Shown here one piece after another: positions 18,950 to 27,484 of a stretch of 33,686 nt of DNA. Positions within the stretch are counted from its first letter, which is position 1; every line of letters begins with the position of its first letter. Origin of the DNA: a virus. Below the pieces are notes generated by a model. It was not told the origin of the DNA. It ran no database searches and was given only the letters and a program-made list of their open reading frames with translations. The stretch lies in the IMG/VR virus record IMGVR_UViG_3300031656_000017, positions 1 through 33,686 of that record; one strand, written 5' to 3'. A program made the translations under genes and the position numbers.

Positions 18950-18969
18950 AGGCCCGAGTAGACGAGCCT
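18950..18969 (-). other. Hairpin in the leader of the 260-aa gene
   Basis: In the minus-strand transcript a 7-bp stem forms between AGGCUCG and CGGGCCU with a 6-nt loop and one G-U pair. On the plus strand the same site would have a C-A mismatch, so the structure fits minus-strand RNA best. No run of U follows at once (UUAUAUUAUAAU), so it is a weak terminator at best. It could be a processing or stability element. Confidence 0.5.
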
Positions 18970-18970
18970 C

Positions 18971-18980
18971 ATATTAATAT
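18971..18980 (-). promoter_or_regulatory. ATATTAATAT intergenic palindrome, copy 1
   Basis: This perfect 10-nt palindrome lies upstream of the hairpin and 42 nt from the start of the 260-aa gene. It is identical to copies before the 87-aa and 114-aa genes. It may be part of a phage promoter; this is inference from recurrence in gaps. Confidence 0.35.
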
Positions 18981-18989
18981 TACTTGTTT

Positions 18990-19814
18990 TTATAGTTTTT
19001 TATCTATAGACTTATAAATTTCTACTCCTTCATCTGTTTTTAAGAAAGCCGCAAACGCCGAGTAAGGGTTTTCATCAAATGGAACATTCATTAATTTTCT
19101 GTCATTTGTTCCCCATGTGAAAGATCTTTGATCTGCAGATATTTTTATTATACCTATTTCAGTAGCTCTAATTGCAAAGTTTCTAAGCTGTACATTTTCG
19201 TCATTAGCTAAGCTAATAAACAATTCTGGATTAGATCTAGCAAATAATAATAAATCTCTCTTAAGCTCTTTAGAGCTCATTTCATTTACTTTAGATCCTA
19301 GTTCAACTCTTAATATTGCTTCTCCATGATCTACGTCCATTGCTCTAGCCGCATTTAAAGCATCAATTTGAAGATCTAAAATATCTAAATCATCTATTGC
19401 TTCATCTTTTGCACTAAACTCTTCGTATAATTTACCTTTTAAAGGGTGATACAAAGATAATAATTTTTGTAAATTTTGTTGAGCTTTTTTAACAGTTAAA
19501 GTTCCATCTCTAAATCTTATATGCCCCATTGTAACTTCCCCTTTTTGTTCATCTACTAAAGGTGAATCTTGATTTGTTGCGTATCTTATTTCTCTTTGTT
19601 TTCCAGTTTTTTCATCAAAGTAGAGTAAAGCATGTTTTCTTGTATGCTTTCCTGGTATTGTTAATGTAAGAGGATTTTTATTTCCTTTTAAATAATATAC
19701 CCTGTCTTTAATTTCCCATTCTGGTTTTGTGGGTTTTACTGGAGTAGCAACTTGTGTTACCACTTCTTCTTGAGGAGCAACCTCAATTTGCTTTGCTTTA
19801 GCTTGTTTAGCCAT
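18990..19814 (-). CDS. Conserved phage protein of unknown function after the capsid gene (274 aa)
   Basis: The first 30 residues are Lys/Ala/Pro-rich and probably disordered. A compact domain follows, with R-V-Y-Y-L-K-G-N-K-N-P-L-T and then L-L-Y-F-D-E-K-T-G-K-Q-R-E-I-R-Y. Further on are G-H-I-R-F-R-D-G-T-L, Q-N-L-Q-K-L-L-S-L-Y-H-P and an acidic helix. The C-terminal half contains S-S-K-E-L-K-R-D-L-L-L-F-A-R-S-N-P, N-V-Q-L-R-N-F-A-I and a T-W-G-T-N-D-R-K-L strand. I recall such proteins from marine phages directly downstream of the major capsid gene, without an assigned role. A transcription- or assembly-related role is possible but not shown. It is separated from the capsid gene by a strong hairpin, so it may be expressed at a lower level. 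Confidence 0.7.
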   Translation of the reverse strand: MAKQAKAKQIEVAPQEEVVTQVATPVKPTKPEWEIKDRVYYLKGNKNPLTLTIPGKHTRKHALLYFDEKTGKQREIRYATNQDSPLVDEQKGEVTMGHIRFRDGTLTVKKAQQNLQKLLSLYHPLKGKLYEEFSAKDEAIDDLDILDLQIDALNAARAMDVDHGEAILRVELGSKVNEMSSKELKRDLLLFARSNPELFISLANDENVQLRNFAIRATEIGIIKISADQRSFTWGTNDRKLMNVPFDENPYSAFAAFLKTDEGVEIYKSIDKKL

Positions 19815-19850
19815 AATATAATAAAATTAAATAGTTTGTAAAAGTAATAA

Positions 19851-19877
19851 TTACCCCCGTTAATGCAACGAGGGTAA
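19851..19877 (-). terminator. Strong hairpin after the major capsid gene, probable (partial) terminator
   Basis: The minus-strand RNA can form a 10-bp stem (UUACCCUCGU with ACGGGGGUAA, including one G-U pair) around a 7-nt loop. It lies 23 nt after the capsid stop codon and before the next gene. The downstream stretch is U/A-rich (UUAUUACUUUU), though not a pure U run. Phages often place a leaky terminator or processing hairpin here to set a high capsid dosage. The plus-strand form has a C-A mismatch, again favouring the minus-strand transcript. Confidence 0.65.
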
Positions 19878-19900
19878 CAATTACATTAATATTGAATCAA

Positions 19901-21376
19901 TTAGATTCCTTTGAATAATACAAAGTTGTTAGCAGCTTGAGTTACTAAACATCTTTCAGATAGGAAGTTAACTTCCATAGCATCAAGAGTCGAAGTAAAT
20001 GCACCACCAGCAGAACCAGTTAGCCAAGATTTCATTCTTCTATCATCAGCTTGTGAAGCTCTATATCTTACGTGTAAGAAAGGTCTTCTGATGTTAGTTC
20101 CTAAAACTTGATCATACACTGTAGAAGTTCCAGCTGGTACTAATACACCTTCAATTGAATTAACTCCAACAATTCCTCCACGAGTAGAAGCATCATTTAA
20201 GTATTTCCAATCAGTTTTGTAAAAGTCATAAGAACCTCTTCTAAATCCAGAGAATCCTAAGTTAAGAGCCATTTCTTCAGAGTTTTCAAATAATCCAAAA
20301 GCAGTACCTCCAGCAAATCCGCCAGAAATAGAAGCTAACATATCGTCAAAATCAAGAGATGTTTGTCTCTGTAAGAATAACATGTTTTCTTCAATTGCTC
20401 CTTGAGTATCTAAATTCTTAAGGATAGCATCAAATTCATCAAGTCCAGCAGCAGCAGTAAATCCTACTTCTACATTACCTCTTGATTGAATAGCAGCAAA
20501 TAAACCTTCAGACCCAGGTAAAGCACCTGCTGGTACAGCAGCTACTTGATTGTATTCGCTTTCAATCATACTCATTTCTAAGTAATCTTCAAAACGTAAT
20601 CTAGTTTCAGATTCAGCTTTTAAATACCATAAGTATCCAGATGTTCCGTCTTCAGTTGCAACTTCAACCCATCCAATTTGAGCCATATCAGATCCAGACA
20701 CTACGTACTGGCTTCTTAGGATAATTGGTGAATTAGAATATTGTGTAAACTGAGGTTCAACAGAAACTCTTGATCCTGCTGCCTGTAATCCAGCACCAGT
20801 ATTTTGAGCTATTGCAGTACCTTTAGAATAAGAAGATCCATATACAAATACTTTTACGTTACCAGTTGTGAATGCCTGTCCAGCAGTATTCATATTGTTA
20901 CCGTTAAATAAAGTAACAACAATTGTTCCCGCTACAGCAGCTGTTCCAACTGTACTAGTTGCTACAAGTGCTTTTGCTTCTAAACCAGAAACTGTATCTA
21001 ATATAACTACAGTGTCATTTGGTGAAATAGTGTTTTGCACGCCAGGGAATCCAGCAGCAGGAGCAACAGTAATAGTGTTATTTCCTGCACCACCAATAGC
21101 ACAATTGTCATAAGATATGTGTAATCTATTTTGTTCTGACCAAATTACTTGATCACTTGTCATTGGCATTTCAGCGCCAACCATTCTTAAGAAGCCAGAC
21201 AATGTACGGTTTCCGTAACGCTCTACTTCTGCTTCATATACTTCTGGCAAATATTGCTGAGCAAAAGAGTTTGAATCTCCTGCGTTAGCACCGCCGTTAA
21301 ATTGTAGATAGTTGCTATTTAATAGCTCCTGTCTAGAGGAAGGGATTAAGCTTCCAAATTGTGGAGTTAAAGCCAT
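19901..21376 (-). CDS. Major capsid protein
   Basis: This 491-aa protein lies directly after a scaffold-like gene and two genes after the portal, the standard head order. An HK97-type layout is plausible: a helical N-terminal arm (Y-L-P-E-V-Y-E-A-E-V-E-R-Y-G-N-R-T-L) is followed by mixed beta and Ala/Gly-rich regions. There is a E-T-R-L-R-F-E-D-Y-L-E-M helix and a long central helix-rich part with D-E-F-D-A-I-L-K-N-L-D-T-Q-G. The C-terminus ends R-C-L-V-T-Q-A-A-N-N-F-V-L-F-K. An inserted Val/Thr/Ala-rich beta segment lies at about residues 95-185. Codon use is slightly richer in GC than in the surrounding genes, as often seen in abundant proteins. No prohead protease or cleavage signal was found, although a small HExxH protein is encoded at 31.0 kb. 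The call rests on position, size and composition. Confidence 0.85.
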   Translation of the reverse strand: MALTPQFGSLIPSSRQELLNSNYLQFNGGANAGDSNSFAQQYLPEVYEAEVERYGNRTLSGFLRMVGAEMPMTSDQVIWSEQNRLHISYDNCAIGGAGNNTITVAPAAGFPGVQNTISPNDTVVILDTVSGLEAKALVATSTVGTAAVAGTIVVTLFNGNNMNTAGQAFTTGNVKVFVYGSSYSKGTAIAQNTGAGLQAAGSRVSVEPQFTQYSNSPIILRSQYVVSGSDMAQIGWVEVATEDGTSGYLWYLKAESETRLRFEDYLEMSMIESEYNQVAAVPAGALPGSEGLFAAIQSRGNVEVGFTAAAGLDEFDAILKNLDTQGAIEENMLFLQRQTSLDFDDMLASISGGFAGGTAFGLFENSEEMALNLGFSGFRRGSYDFYKTDWKYLNDASTRGGIVGVNSIEGVLVPAGTSTVYDQVLGTNIRRPFLHVRYRASQADDRRMKSWLTGSAGGAFTSTLDAMEVNFLSERCLVTQAANNFVLFKGI

Positions 21377-21392
21377 AATTTTTTAGTTTTTT

Positions 21393-22577
21393 TTAGTTAA
21401 ATTTTTTTGTTTTAATTCGTAAGCTTTTGGAATCAGTACCGCTTATTGCTTTTACCTTAAGTCCATTTATAAACACTTCTCCTTGAGTAGATCTAGCTTT
21501 AGTACTACTTAGGTTTTTAGAACTGTTTACAACTTCTTTTACAGCATCGGCTTTTCCTTGCTCATAAAAATGAGAAGCGATCTTATCCACGTTGTCAGCA
21601 GCATACATAGCTTTATGATAGCCTTTCGTATCTTTAACATTACCTTCAGCGTCTAGGAACTTCCCGACAAGGTTATTAATGTTTGATTGGCTTTCTGCAA
21701 CTTTATCACGATTTTGAATATTGTACTTGTAATTTGTTTCACCAACTTTAATATCGAAACCTTCGAAATTATTGCTGAAAAGTTCTTTAGTACTTTCTTT
21801 AAATTGTGTGTGTTGTTGCTTAGACGCTTCTTGCTGCTTGTTATATCGGTTAAAAAAGTCCGTGGCTTTTTGTTGATCTTGAGTAACGCCCGGTCTCAAC
21901 TTGATCTCGTCGTAATATTTACTCTTTGTCTCTTCCAAATAGCTTTTGGCTTTTGCAACTTCTTCTTTAAACGCAATTCTTTTTTTGCGTGCGTCTCTAT
22001 CCTCATCGACATCTTCGTCAATGACAAAGTCTTCTAAAAGCATATCAACGTCTTCACCTTCTAAATAAGGTTTTTCTTTTTTATAGTATTCTTTTAATAA
22101 TGTAATATCATCTACTTGAGAATAATCAGCATTTAATCTAGTATAATCTTCTATTGTCCCGCCTGTTTCTTCCATAAATGAAACTAGCTTTTCAATATTT
22201 TCAGGTAAAGCTTTGCCAAGAATTTTTTCATCTTGTATTGCTTTTTCTACTTGAACTTCTGTAACTTTATCCTCAGTTACTTTTTTGATTGGAGAAAACC
22301 CTTCAACATCCTCGTTGGACTTTTGTATAGGTTCTCCCACCTCTGCGCTATCTCCGGATGATTCATCCATAGATACTTTTTCTGTTTCTCCGATTTGAAT
22401 GGCATCTTCATTTGGTATTACCACTTTTGTAATCTCTGGTGGTAGCTCAATCAAAGGCTCTTTGATGTTAACTCTTACCGGCTCATCACTAGGTGTGATT
22501 AATTTTTTAGGAGTTTTCTTTTTTAATTTAAACTCACCTTCCTGTTTAACAGGTTCATTTGTTTTTGTTTCTGACAT
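21393..22577 (-). CDS. Scaffold-like acidic coiled-coil protein (394 aa)
   Basis: The protein is very rich in Glu, Lys and Asp and lacks hydrophobic domains, as capsid scaffolds usually do. The first 130 residues look disordered (E-P-V-K-Q-E-G-E-F-K-L-K-K-K). An acidic helix follows at about 175-195 (D-M-L-L-E-D-F-V-I-D-E-D-V-D-E-D), then a long coiled-coil region and a conserved-looking Y-H-K-A-M-Y-A-A-D-N-V-D-K-I-A. The C-terminal end is basic, fitting capsid binding. It sits between the portal and the major capsid gene, the classic scaffold place. Its ATG follows the leader ATTATATTATATTATG, nearly the same as at the 274-aa gene. Sequence similarity to known scaffolds is not recognisable by eye. 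Confidence 0.7.
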   Translation of the reverse strand: MSETKTNEPVKQEGEFKLKKKTPKKLITPSDEPVRVNIKEPLIELPPEITKVVIPNEDAIQIGETEKVSMDESSGDSAEVGEPIQKSNEDVEGFSPIKKVTEDKVTEVQVEKAIQDEKILGKALPENIEKLVSFMEETGGTIEDYTRLNADYSQVDDITLLKEYYKKEKPYLEGEDVDMLLEDFVIDEDVDEDRDARKKRIAFKEEVAKAKSYLEETKSKYYDEIKLRPGVTQDQQKATDFFNRYNKQQEASKQQHTQFKESTKELFSNNFEGFDIKVGETNYKYNIQNRDKVAESQSNINNLVGKFLDAEGNVKDTKGYHKAMYAADNVDKIASHFYEQGKADAVKEVVNSSKNLSSTKARSTQGEVFINGLKVKAISGTDSKSLRIKTKKFN

Positions 22578-22608
22578 AATATAATATAATTAAATAATTG
22601 TTTACTTT

Positions 22609-24996
22609 CTACATGAAAGCTTGCATGCCCTCTTCGGGCTGACTTTCAAAGTTTATTGGCAAGCCGTCATTTTTTCTTTGACTTATTAATTCACTTTGTT
22701 GTGATGCTTCCATTTTACTACGAGTATCTTTACGATCTTCAATTGCGCCTTCTTTTTGTTGGACGTTTTGAACATCTAATTGTTTAAGCTTCATATCGTA
22801 CTGGAATCTTGTTTGCATTTTTTTTGCTTCTAATTGTGCTGCAATTTCCATTCGTTGAATTTCCATTTGATTTTTGGATTGTTCGAATTGCACGTTGGCA
22901 CCCATTATAGCTTCTTGTTTTTGCACTTCTGCCATTGCTGTTTTTTCCGCAGTGGATGCTTGAGATTGTCCTTGAGCTGCAATATTAGCTTGTTGATTAG
23001 CTTGATCTTGCTTAGCTTTAGCTTTACGCTTAATTTTAAGCATTTGATTTGCTAGCTTAAGATTTTTAATATTCCTTAAATCAATAGCATCTTCAAGATC
23101 AATACCTCCTTGCTGTAATGCAACTTGTATGTTATTTTCTAATTGAGCTTGTTCTTCATCGTCTGGTTCTAATTCTAAAAATATACCAAAATCATGAAGG
23201 TTTAAATTTACTATTTCTTCTAATGTTTTAATATTAAATGTAGATATAGAATTTTGTAATGCGCTTTTTGTTAGAGGGAATTCTAATGCATCAGCTATTT
23301 TAAGAGCAATGTTTTCGGCTAGTTTAAGAGTAATATAAAGACTTGACTGGTTAATATGCCTTGTAGCAACATTGGACGCGTTAGCGGCCATCTTCTGCAG
23401 TCCTACTAATGAGTTCTTATCCATAGCTGTTCCGTCTCTTGCTTCATTAAGACCGGTTACATCACGAATCATTTGTAAGTAATATTGATACGTTTGTATA
23501 AGAGCATTAATTTTAGATTGACCACTTGAACTATTAAGTTCTTGAATAGGTACTTTACCTGCATTCATATCTCCATCTTGCGTAAGCGATCTACCAACTA
23601 TAGAACCTGTTTGGAAATACATATTTAATGCTTCTGCTGGGTTATAATTAGTTCCATTGCCAAGGTCTACTTCTGCTAAGCCGTCCATATCTAAGTAAAC
23701 ACCATCTGGCACCATACGAGATAAAACTTGTTGCAGTTTTAAATGAGTTAACTGGATCATATCAGCAAACCCAACACATTTGCTTACAAGAGACTCAATG
23801 CGTCCTTTGTACATTCTAGGCGCGCATAAAGCGTAGTTCATTTCTACTTTAGTTGTATCAGCCGTAGGTCTGGACATGTTTTTTGCTAACTCCCACTTCA
23901 CCATTTCATTAGAGCCTAATACTTTAGCTCCTGTATATAATACTTCAATGGATCTTGACACTCTTTCAAAGTTATCATTTTCTGGCGGATTAAATGAATC
24001 AGGCTTTTCTAAAGCTTTTAATAATCCTTGGGGAGTTTCTTTTATTTTAAATACTTGATTATGATATGTTTTATAATCAAAATATAAAACTTGAACTGTA
24101 TTTTTATCATAATTACCCCAGCCAGTTACATATTGACTATTGCCAGGTAATTTTTGAATTCTTGCTAATTCTTTTTCTGAAATATTTGGAAATTCTTTTT
24201 TAAGTTCTGGTATAGTTATAGACTTTACTTCTCCTACGTAATATACATCATCAAAGTTAGGGTCTTCCGTATAAGAATAAATAACATAAGCAGGATCAAC
24301 ATATTCAACAGTAATTCCTTCAGCGGTATTAAAGCTAGTTTTCGCTACTGCCATGCCTAGTACTGTTAAGTCCATATTTAATCTTCTTCTTGTAAGATCA
24401 AATTTATTTTGAGCAAGCACAGACGAAATAGCTTCTTCTTCTGCTATTTCTATAGATTGCTTATAACTTAATTGCATATGAAGCTCTAACTCGTCTTTAG
24501 ACTCAGGTACTATATCAATATTTGGTGTTTGGTATAAATTAATACCTAGTGTTTGTTGAAGACTATCTAGATATTCTTTAGATATCATATCTTCATAAAG
24601 CATAGAAGCATAATCAGTTCTTTTCTTTATAGAAGACGGGTCTTGAGCGTAAGCTTTAATATCGTAAGACTTTCCAGATATACCATTTACTACGATGTCT
24701 ACAAATTTAGATAGAATAGGTACTGGCTTCCAGTCCAAGTTTAAATAAGATAAATCACCGTTTATAGATAGCTCATCTTTGTACTTTTGTATTGATTGCT
24801 CTCCTCTAGCATATAATCTTAATTGATGGAATTGATTCCAGCTAGTTAAATATCTATTACCATTAGTTCGCCCTTGACCAAACCACTCGTATTCAATAGC
24901 CTGCCCAACTTGCGTCCCGTATTCCAAACTTGCTTTTTCTGCATCACTTACTACTTGACTAGGAAAAGCGCTATTGGTGTTAGTATATATACTCAT
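22609..24996 (-). CDS. Portal protein
   Basis: At 795 aa, directly downstream of the large terminase with TAA and ATG back to back, this is in the portal position. The N-terminal part has N-G-I-S-G-K-S-Y-D-I-K-A-Y-A and then a R-R-R-L-N-M-D-L-T-V-L-G-M-A-V-A-K-T helix-strand. The middle carries F-Q-T-G-S-I-V-G-R-S-L and Y-Y-L-Q-M-I-R-D-V-T-G-L-N-E-A-R-D-G. This matches the stem and wing region of large portals, where the portal core ends in a G-L-N-E type motif. The C-terminal 150 residues are Gln/Lys-rich coiled coil, which could form the barrel inside the capsid. The length is at the high end for phage portals and is in the range I recall for crAss-like and marine short-tailed phages. Confidence 0.85.
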   Translation of the reverse strand: MSIYTNTNSAFPSQVVSDAEKASLEYGTQVGQAIEYEWFGQGRTNGNRYLTSWNQFHQLRLYARGEQSIQKYKDELSINGDLSYLNLDWKPVPILSKFVDIVVNGISGKSYDIKAYAQDPSSIKKRTDYASMLYEDMISKEYLDSLQQTLGINLYQTPNIDIVPESKDELELHMQLSYKQSIEIAEEEAISSVLAQNKFDLTRRRLNMDLTVLGMAVAKTSFNTAEGITVEYVDPAYVIYSYTEDPNFDDVYYVGEVKSITIPELKKEFPNISEKELARIQKLPGNSQYVTGWGNYDKNTVQVLYFDYKTYHNQVFKIKETPQGLLKALEKPDSFNPPENDNFERVSRSIEVLYTGAKVLGSNEMVKWELAKNMSRPTADTTKVEMNYALCAPRMYKGRIESLVSKCVGFADMIQLTHLKLQQVLSRMVPDGVYLDMDGLAEVDLGNGTNYNPAEALNMYFQTGSIVGRSLTQDGDMNAGKVPIQELNSSSGQSKINALIQTYQYYLQMIRDVTGLNEARDGTAMDKNSLVGLQKMAANASNVATRHINQSSLYITLKLAENIALKIADALEFPLTKSALQNSISTFNIKTLEEIVNLNLHDFGIFLELEPDDEEQAQLENNIQVALQQGGIDLEDAIDLRNIKNLKLANQMLKIKRKAKAKQDQANQQANIAAQGQSQASTAEKTAMAEVQKQEAIMGANVQFEQSKNQMEIQRMEIAAQLEAKKMQTRFQYDMKLKQLDVQNVQQKEGAIEDRKDTRSKMEASQQSELISQRKNDGLPINFESQPEEGMQAFM

Positions 24997-27210
24997 TTAA
25001 CTTATTATTTTTGATGTTGAACCTTTATTATCGTATTTTTTAATACCTAAATCCACAGGTTGAATTTCTGTTTTAGGCGGATTAGGTGCATACCTATGTT
25101 TGTTGCAAGCCATTAAAGCTAGCCCCGAACTTATAGATGCATCATGCTTTGTTCTGTTGTTAATATCAAACTTTGCCCAGTCTTCTAATGTTCTTTGAAA
25201 ATAAACATCACCATAGCCTGTTTCTTTTAAACCTACAAAATCATTTACATATGTTTCTATAGCCGCAGCATGAGCTTGTTTTATATCTTCACTAGAGTTT
25301 GGTATTCCTCCAAGTTCTCGTTCTGTTATTGAAAGTTTATTATATTTTTTATCAGGCCTATTAATTGAGTAACCTCTATATCCTCTACGTTTAAAATGAT
25401 ATAATAATCTTGGTTTATTGTTTTCAGCTAGTATTGGCATTCCGTAAAATACACAAGCCATTAAAACATCTTCAAAAAATATTTCAGCAGTTTGCGGTCT
25501 AGCTATATATTCTAAAAAGAAATGATTAGGAGGCACATCCTCCATGCTAAACTTGGTTAAGCCATGAAGAGATCCATTAGATCCTCTGCCATCTGTAGTG
25601 CCCGATATATCGTATGGATCACAACCAAATGCCCCGCAATGCTCATTACCAGGATGATTAGTGCCATTTTTTATATATCTTTTATTTTGTAAATTTGCAG
25701 GAGGAACCCAAGTTACTAAAAATCTACCGTCTTTATTTGGCACAAATAGTACTTTAGTATCCTTATGACCATTTTCCCATTGGAAACTTCCTTGCGTTAC
25801 ATTAACTGAGTTCTTAAGATCTTCATTAAAATCTATTTGCTCGTATATCTTTGTTAAATTAAATAAAGATTGTTTAGATTCGTCTCTAAATGCATGCTTG
25901 GTTGTTCGTGGAAACTGTCTGTAGAATTCATTTAAACTATCTTGATCAGACTTTAAGCCTTCTACTTCATTGTCCCAGTATTCTATTACGCCTTGTGTTA
26001 TTTTTGTTCCGTGTGGATCTTCAGCGGGCTTTTTTGGTGTAATGAATACAGGTAGGCCATAAGAATCAATGTATCCTTCGTAATTCCATTCCATAGGTAT
26101 GAACAAAGAATAGAGTCCTGAGCGAGTCTGTCCATTGGCGTTTCTTTTGGTAACATCCGAATTTTCATAAAGCTTTTTGAAATTAGCACCACCTTTATCA
26201 AGTGAATTTGATGTTGATCCCATCATACACTTTCCAATAACTCTACTACCTAATCTAAGGGTGGTTTTTGTAACCCTCCAGTTGTTAAGGATGTTGTTGG
26301 GCCTTTCCCATTTCCCCGATTCATCATGGACGAGGAGCCTGAGCTTCTCCCCATCGTAGGCATTGTCGCCGGTGTTCTTCCAGTCGATGGTCGTGTCCAG
26401 ACCGGTAATTTCTTTTTGGGTTTGATTGGAATCAAGTTTTCTACGGGTAAATTTGGAAGCAGGGACTCTGTAGGCAAGCTCGGTCTTGGGCCTGTCCATA
26501 CCGTCCTGGATCGGTTTGAAGAAGAATGGATAGTTAACGGATATTGGTACCACTTTATCTGTGAACATCTTCTTAGCATCGGCACCAGATTTGGACAATA
26601 TGCCGTACCGTGAATCCGTGGATATTGTAGCAAGGTTGACCGATTCAGCTGAGGACATAAATGAAAAGCCTGACCGACGGTTTTTAAGATAACACATTCC
26701 ATAAGACCGTGTGTCCGATTTACAAGCTTCCCAGAAAATGTAGAATAATCTATTTGATTCTCTAAAGTCCGGTTGCCCGACGTCAATTTTACTCCACTGC
26801 AGGTACATATAATTAGTGCCAGTAATGTAAGTAGGAACACCTTTGCTAGTGAACCAAAAACCTTCTTCACGCCTTGTAAATTCTTTGTCAATATAGTCAT
26901 ACCATTTTTCTTTAAAGTCTAACGGGTATTCTTCCCAGTCAAACACAGATTTAATTTTACTTAATTCTTTTGGGTATGGTGTATAAGTCCACTTGTCTTT
27001 TTCAAATTCAACAATATCTTTTACTTTAGGCAAAGCTATTTTAAGATTTTGTATTTCATAAATCTCGCCTATTTCACCTGTTTTACTTATAACTATTAAA
27101 TCATGCTCTTCGTTATAACCATAATCCCATTTTTTATACCTATTCATTCTATTAAGAACCTTAGGTTTTACGTAGTCTTTTAAGACTTTATATAAAGTTT
27201 GCTTATACAT
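24997..27210 (-). CDS. terL: Terminase large subunit
   Basis: The 737-aa product (ATG at 27210; a TTG seven codons upstream is also open) drives ATP-powered DNA packaging and cuts the concatemer. A deviant Walker A with R-R-S-G-F-S lies at residues 178-183. Walker B with L-L-V-H-D-E has its Asp and Glu at about 296-297. The C-terminal nuclease domain opens with F-G-C-D-P-Y-D at about 528-534, where D531 is a candidate metal ligand. Further conserved-looking elements are N-E-F-Y-R-Q-F-P-R-T-T-K-H-A-F and T-L-E-D-W-A-K-F-D. The gene overlaps the 93-aa gene by 8 nt and abuts the portal. Codon use changes sharply over about 26100-26850; see the GC patch. Confidence 0.92.
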   Translation of the reverse strand: MYKQTLYKVLKDYVKPKVLNRMNRYKKWDYGYNEEHDLIVISKTGEIGEIYEIQNLKIALPKVKDIVEFEKDKWTYTPYPKELSKIKSVFDWEEYPLDFKEKWYDYIDKEFTRREEGFWFTSKGVPTYITGTNYMYLQWSKIDVGQPDFRESNRLFYIFWEACKSDTRSYGMCYLKNRRSGFSFMSSAESVNLATISTDSRYGILSKSGADAKKMFTDKVVPISVNYPFFFKPIQDGMDRPKTELAYRVPASKFTRRKLDSNQTQKEITGLDTTIDWKNTGDNAYDGEKLRLLVHDESGKWERPNNILNNWRVTKTTLRLGSRVIGKCMMGSTSNSLDKGGANFKKLYENSDVTKRNANGQTRSGLYSLFIPMEWNYEGYIDSYGLPVFITPKKPAEDPHGTKITQGVIEYWDNEVEGLKSDQDSLNEFYRQFPRTTKHAFRDESKQSLFNLTKIYEQIDFNEDLKNSVNVTQGSFQWENGHKDTKVLFVPNKDGRFLVTWVPPANLQNKRYIKNGTNHPGNEHCGAFGCDPYDISGTTDGRGSNGSLHGLTKFSMEDVPPNHFFLEYIARPQTAEIFFEDVLMACVFYGMPILAENNKPRLLYHFKRRGYRGYSINRPDKKYNKLSITERELGGIPNSSEDIKQAHAAAIETYVNDFVGLKETGYGDVYFQRTLEDWAKFDINNRTKHDASISSGLALMACNKHRYAPNPPKTEIQPVDLGIKKYDNKGSTSKIIS
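26100..26850. other. GC-rich patch inside the terminase ATPase domain
   Basis: By hand count, the 60-nt rows from 26281 to 26700 average close to 47% G+C, with rows up to 58%. Nearby terminase rows around 27000-27120 are far lower. The third codon positions shift to G/C. The reading frame and motifs stay intact (Walker A and B both lie inside), so the protein looks functional. This looks like recombination with a higher-GC relative or an assembly join. Confidence 0.75.
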
Positions 27211-27484
27211 TTTTAGATCTTCCTTCTGCAAAACCTTTAAAAGATTTTTCTTCTTTTATTTCTTTAGGCTTTTCATTTAATAAAGCTTCTTCAGCTTCTA
27301 ATCTATTTAGTATTTCAAAAGCATCAAATATAGCTAGCTTTTTTGTAGCTGCCGCATTCTTTAATCTATCTGCAGTAATATCATCCCCTGAATCAACAAT
27401 AGCTTCTTTAGCTACTTTGATTAGCTCCTCAACTGCTATTTGCCCAGCTTGGATTATATTCAACTTCGTTTCCTTGGTATTCAT
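27203..27484 (-). CDS. Short protein in the small-terminase position (93 aa)
   Basis: The 93-aa helical product starts with an ATG inside the 3' end of the GroES-like gene (56-nt overlap) and ends 8 nt inside the terminase gene. The N-terminal half contains Q-A-G-Q-I-A-V-E-E-L-I-K-V and a conserved-looking A-D-R-L-K-N-A-A-A-T-K-K-L-A-I-F-D-A-F-E-I-L. The C-terminus is charged and Lys-rich. I recall this type directly before terL in marine phages, without a proven role. A small terminase subunit is the natural guess from place and size, but no DNA-binding helix-turn-helix is clear. Confidence 0.6.
   Translation of the reverse strand: MNTKETKLNIIQAGQIAVEELIKVAKEAIVDSGDDITADRLKNAAATKKLAIFDAFEILNRLEAEEALLNEKPKEIKEEKSFKGFAEGRSKNV

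Noticed and set aside
26250-26900. A 216-codon frame on the minus strand and plus-strand frames within the terminase gene
   Set aside because: They coincide with the GC-rich patch, where stops are scarce in all frames, and overlap a gene with intact terminase motifs.
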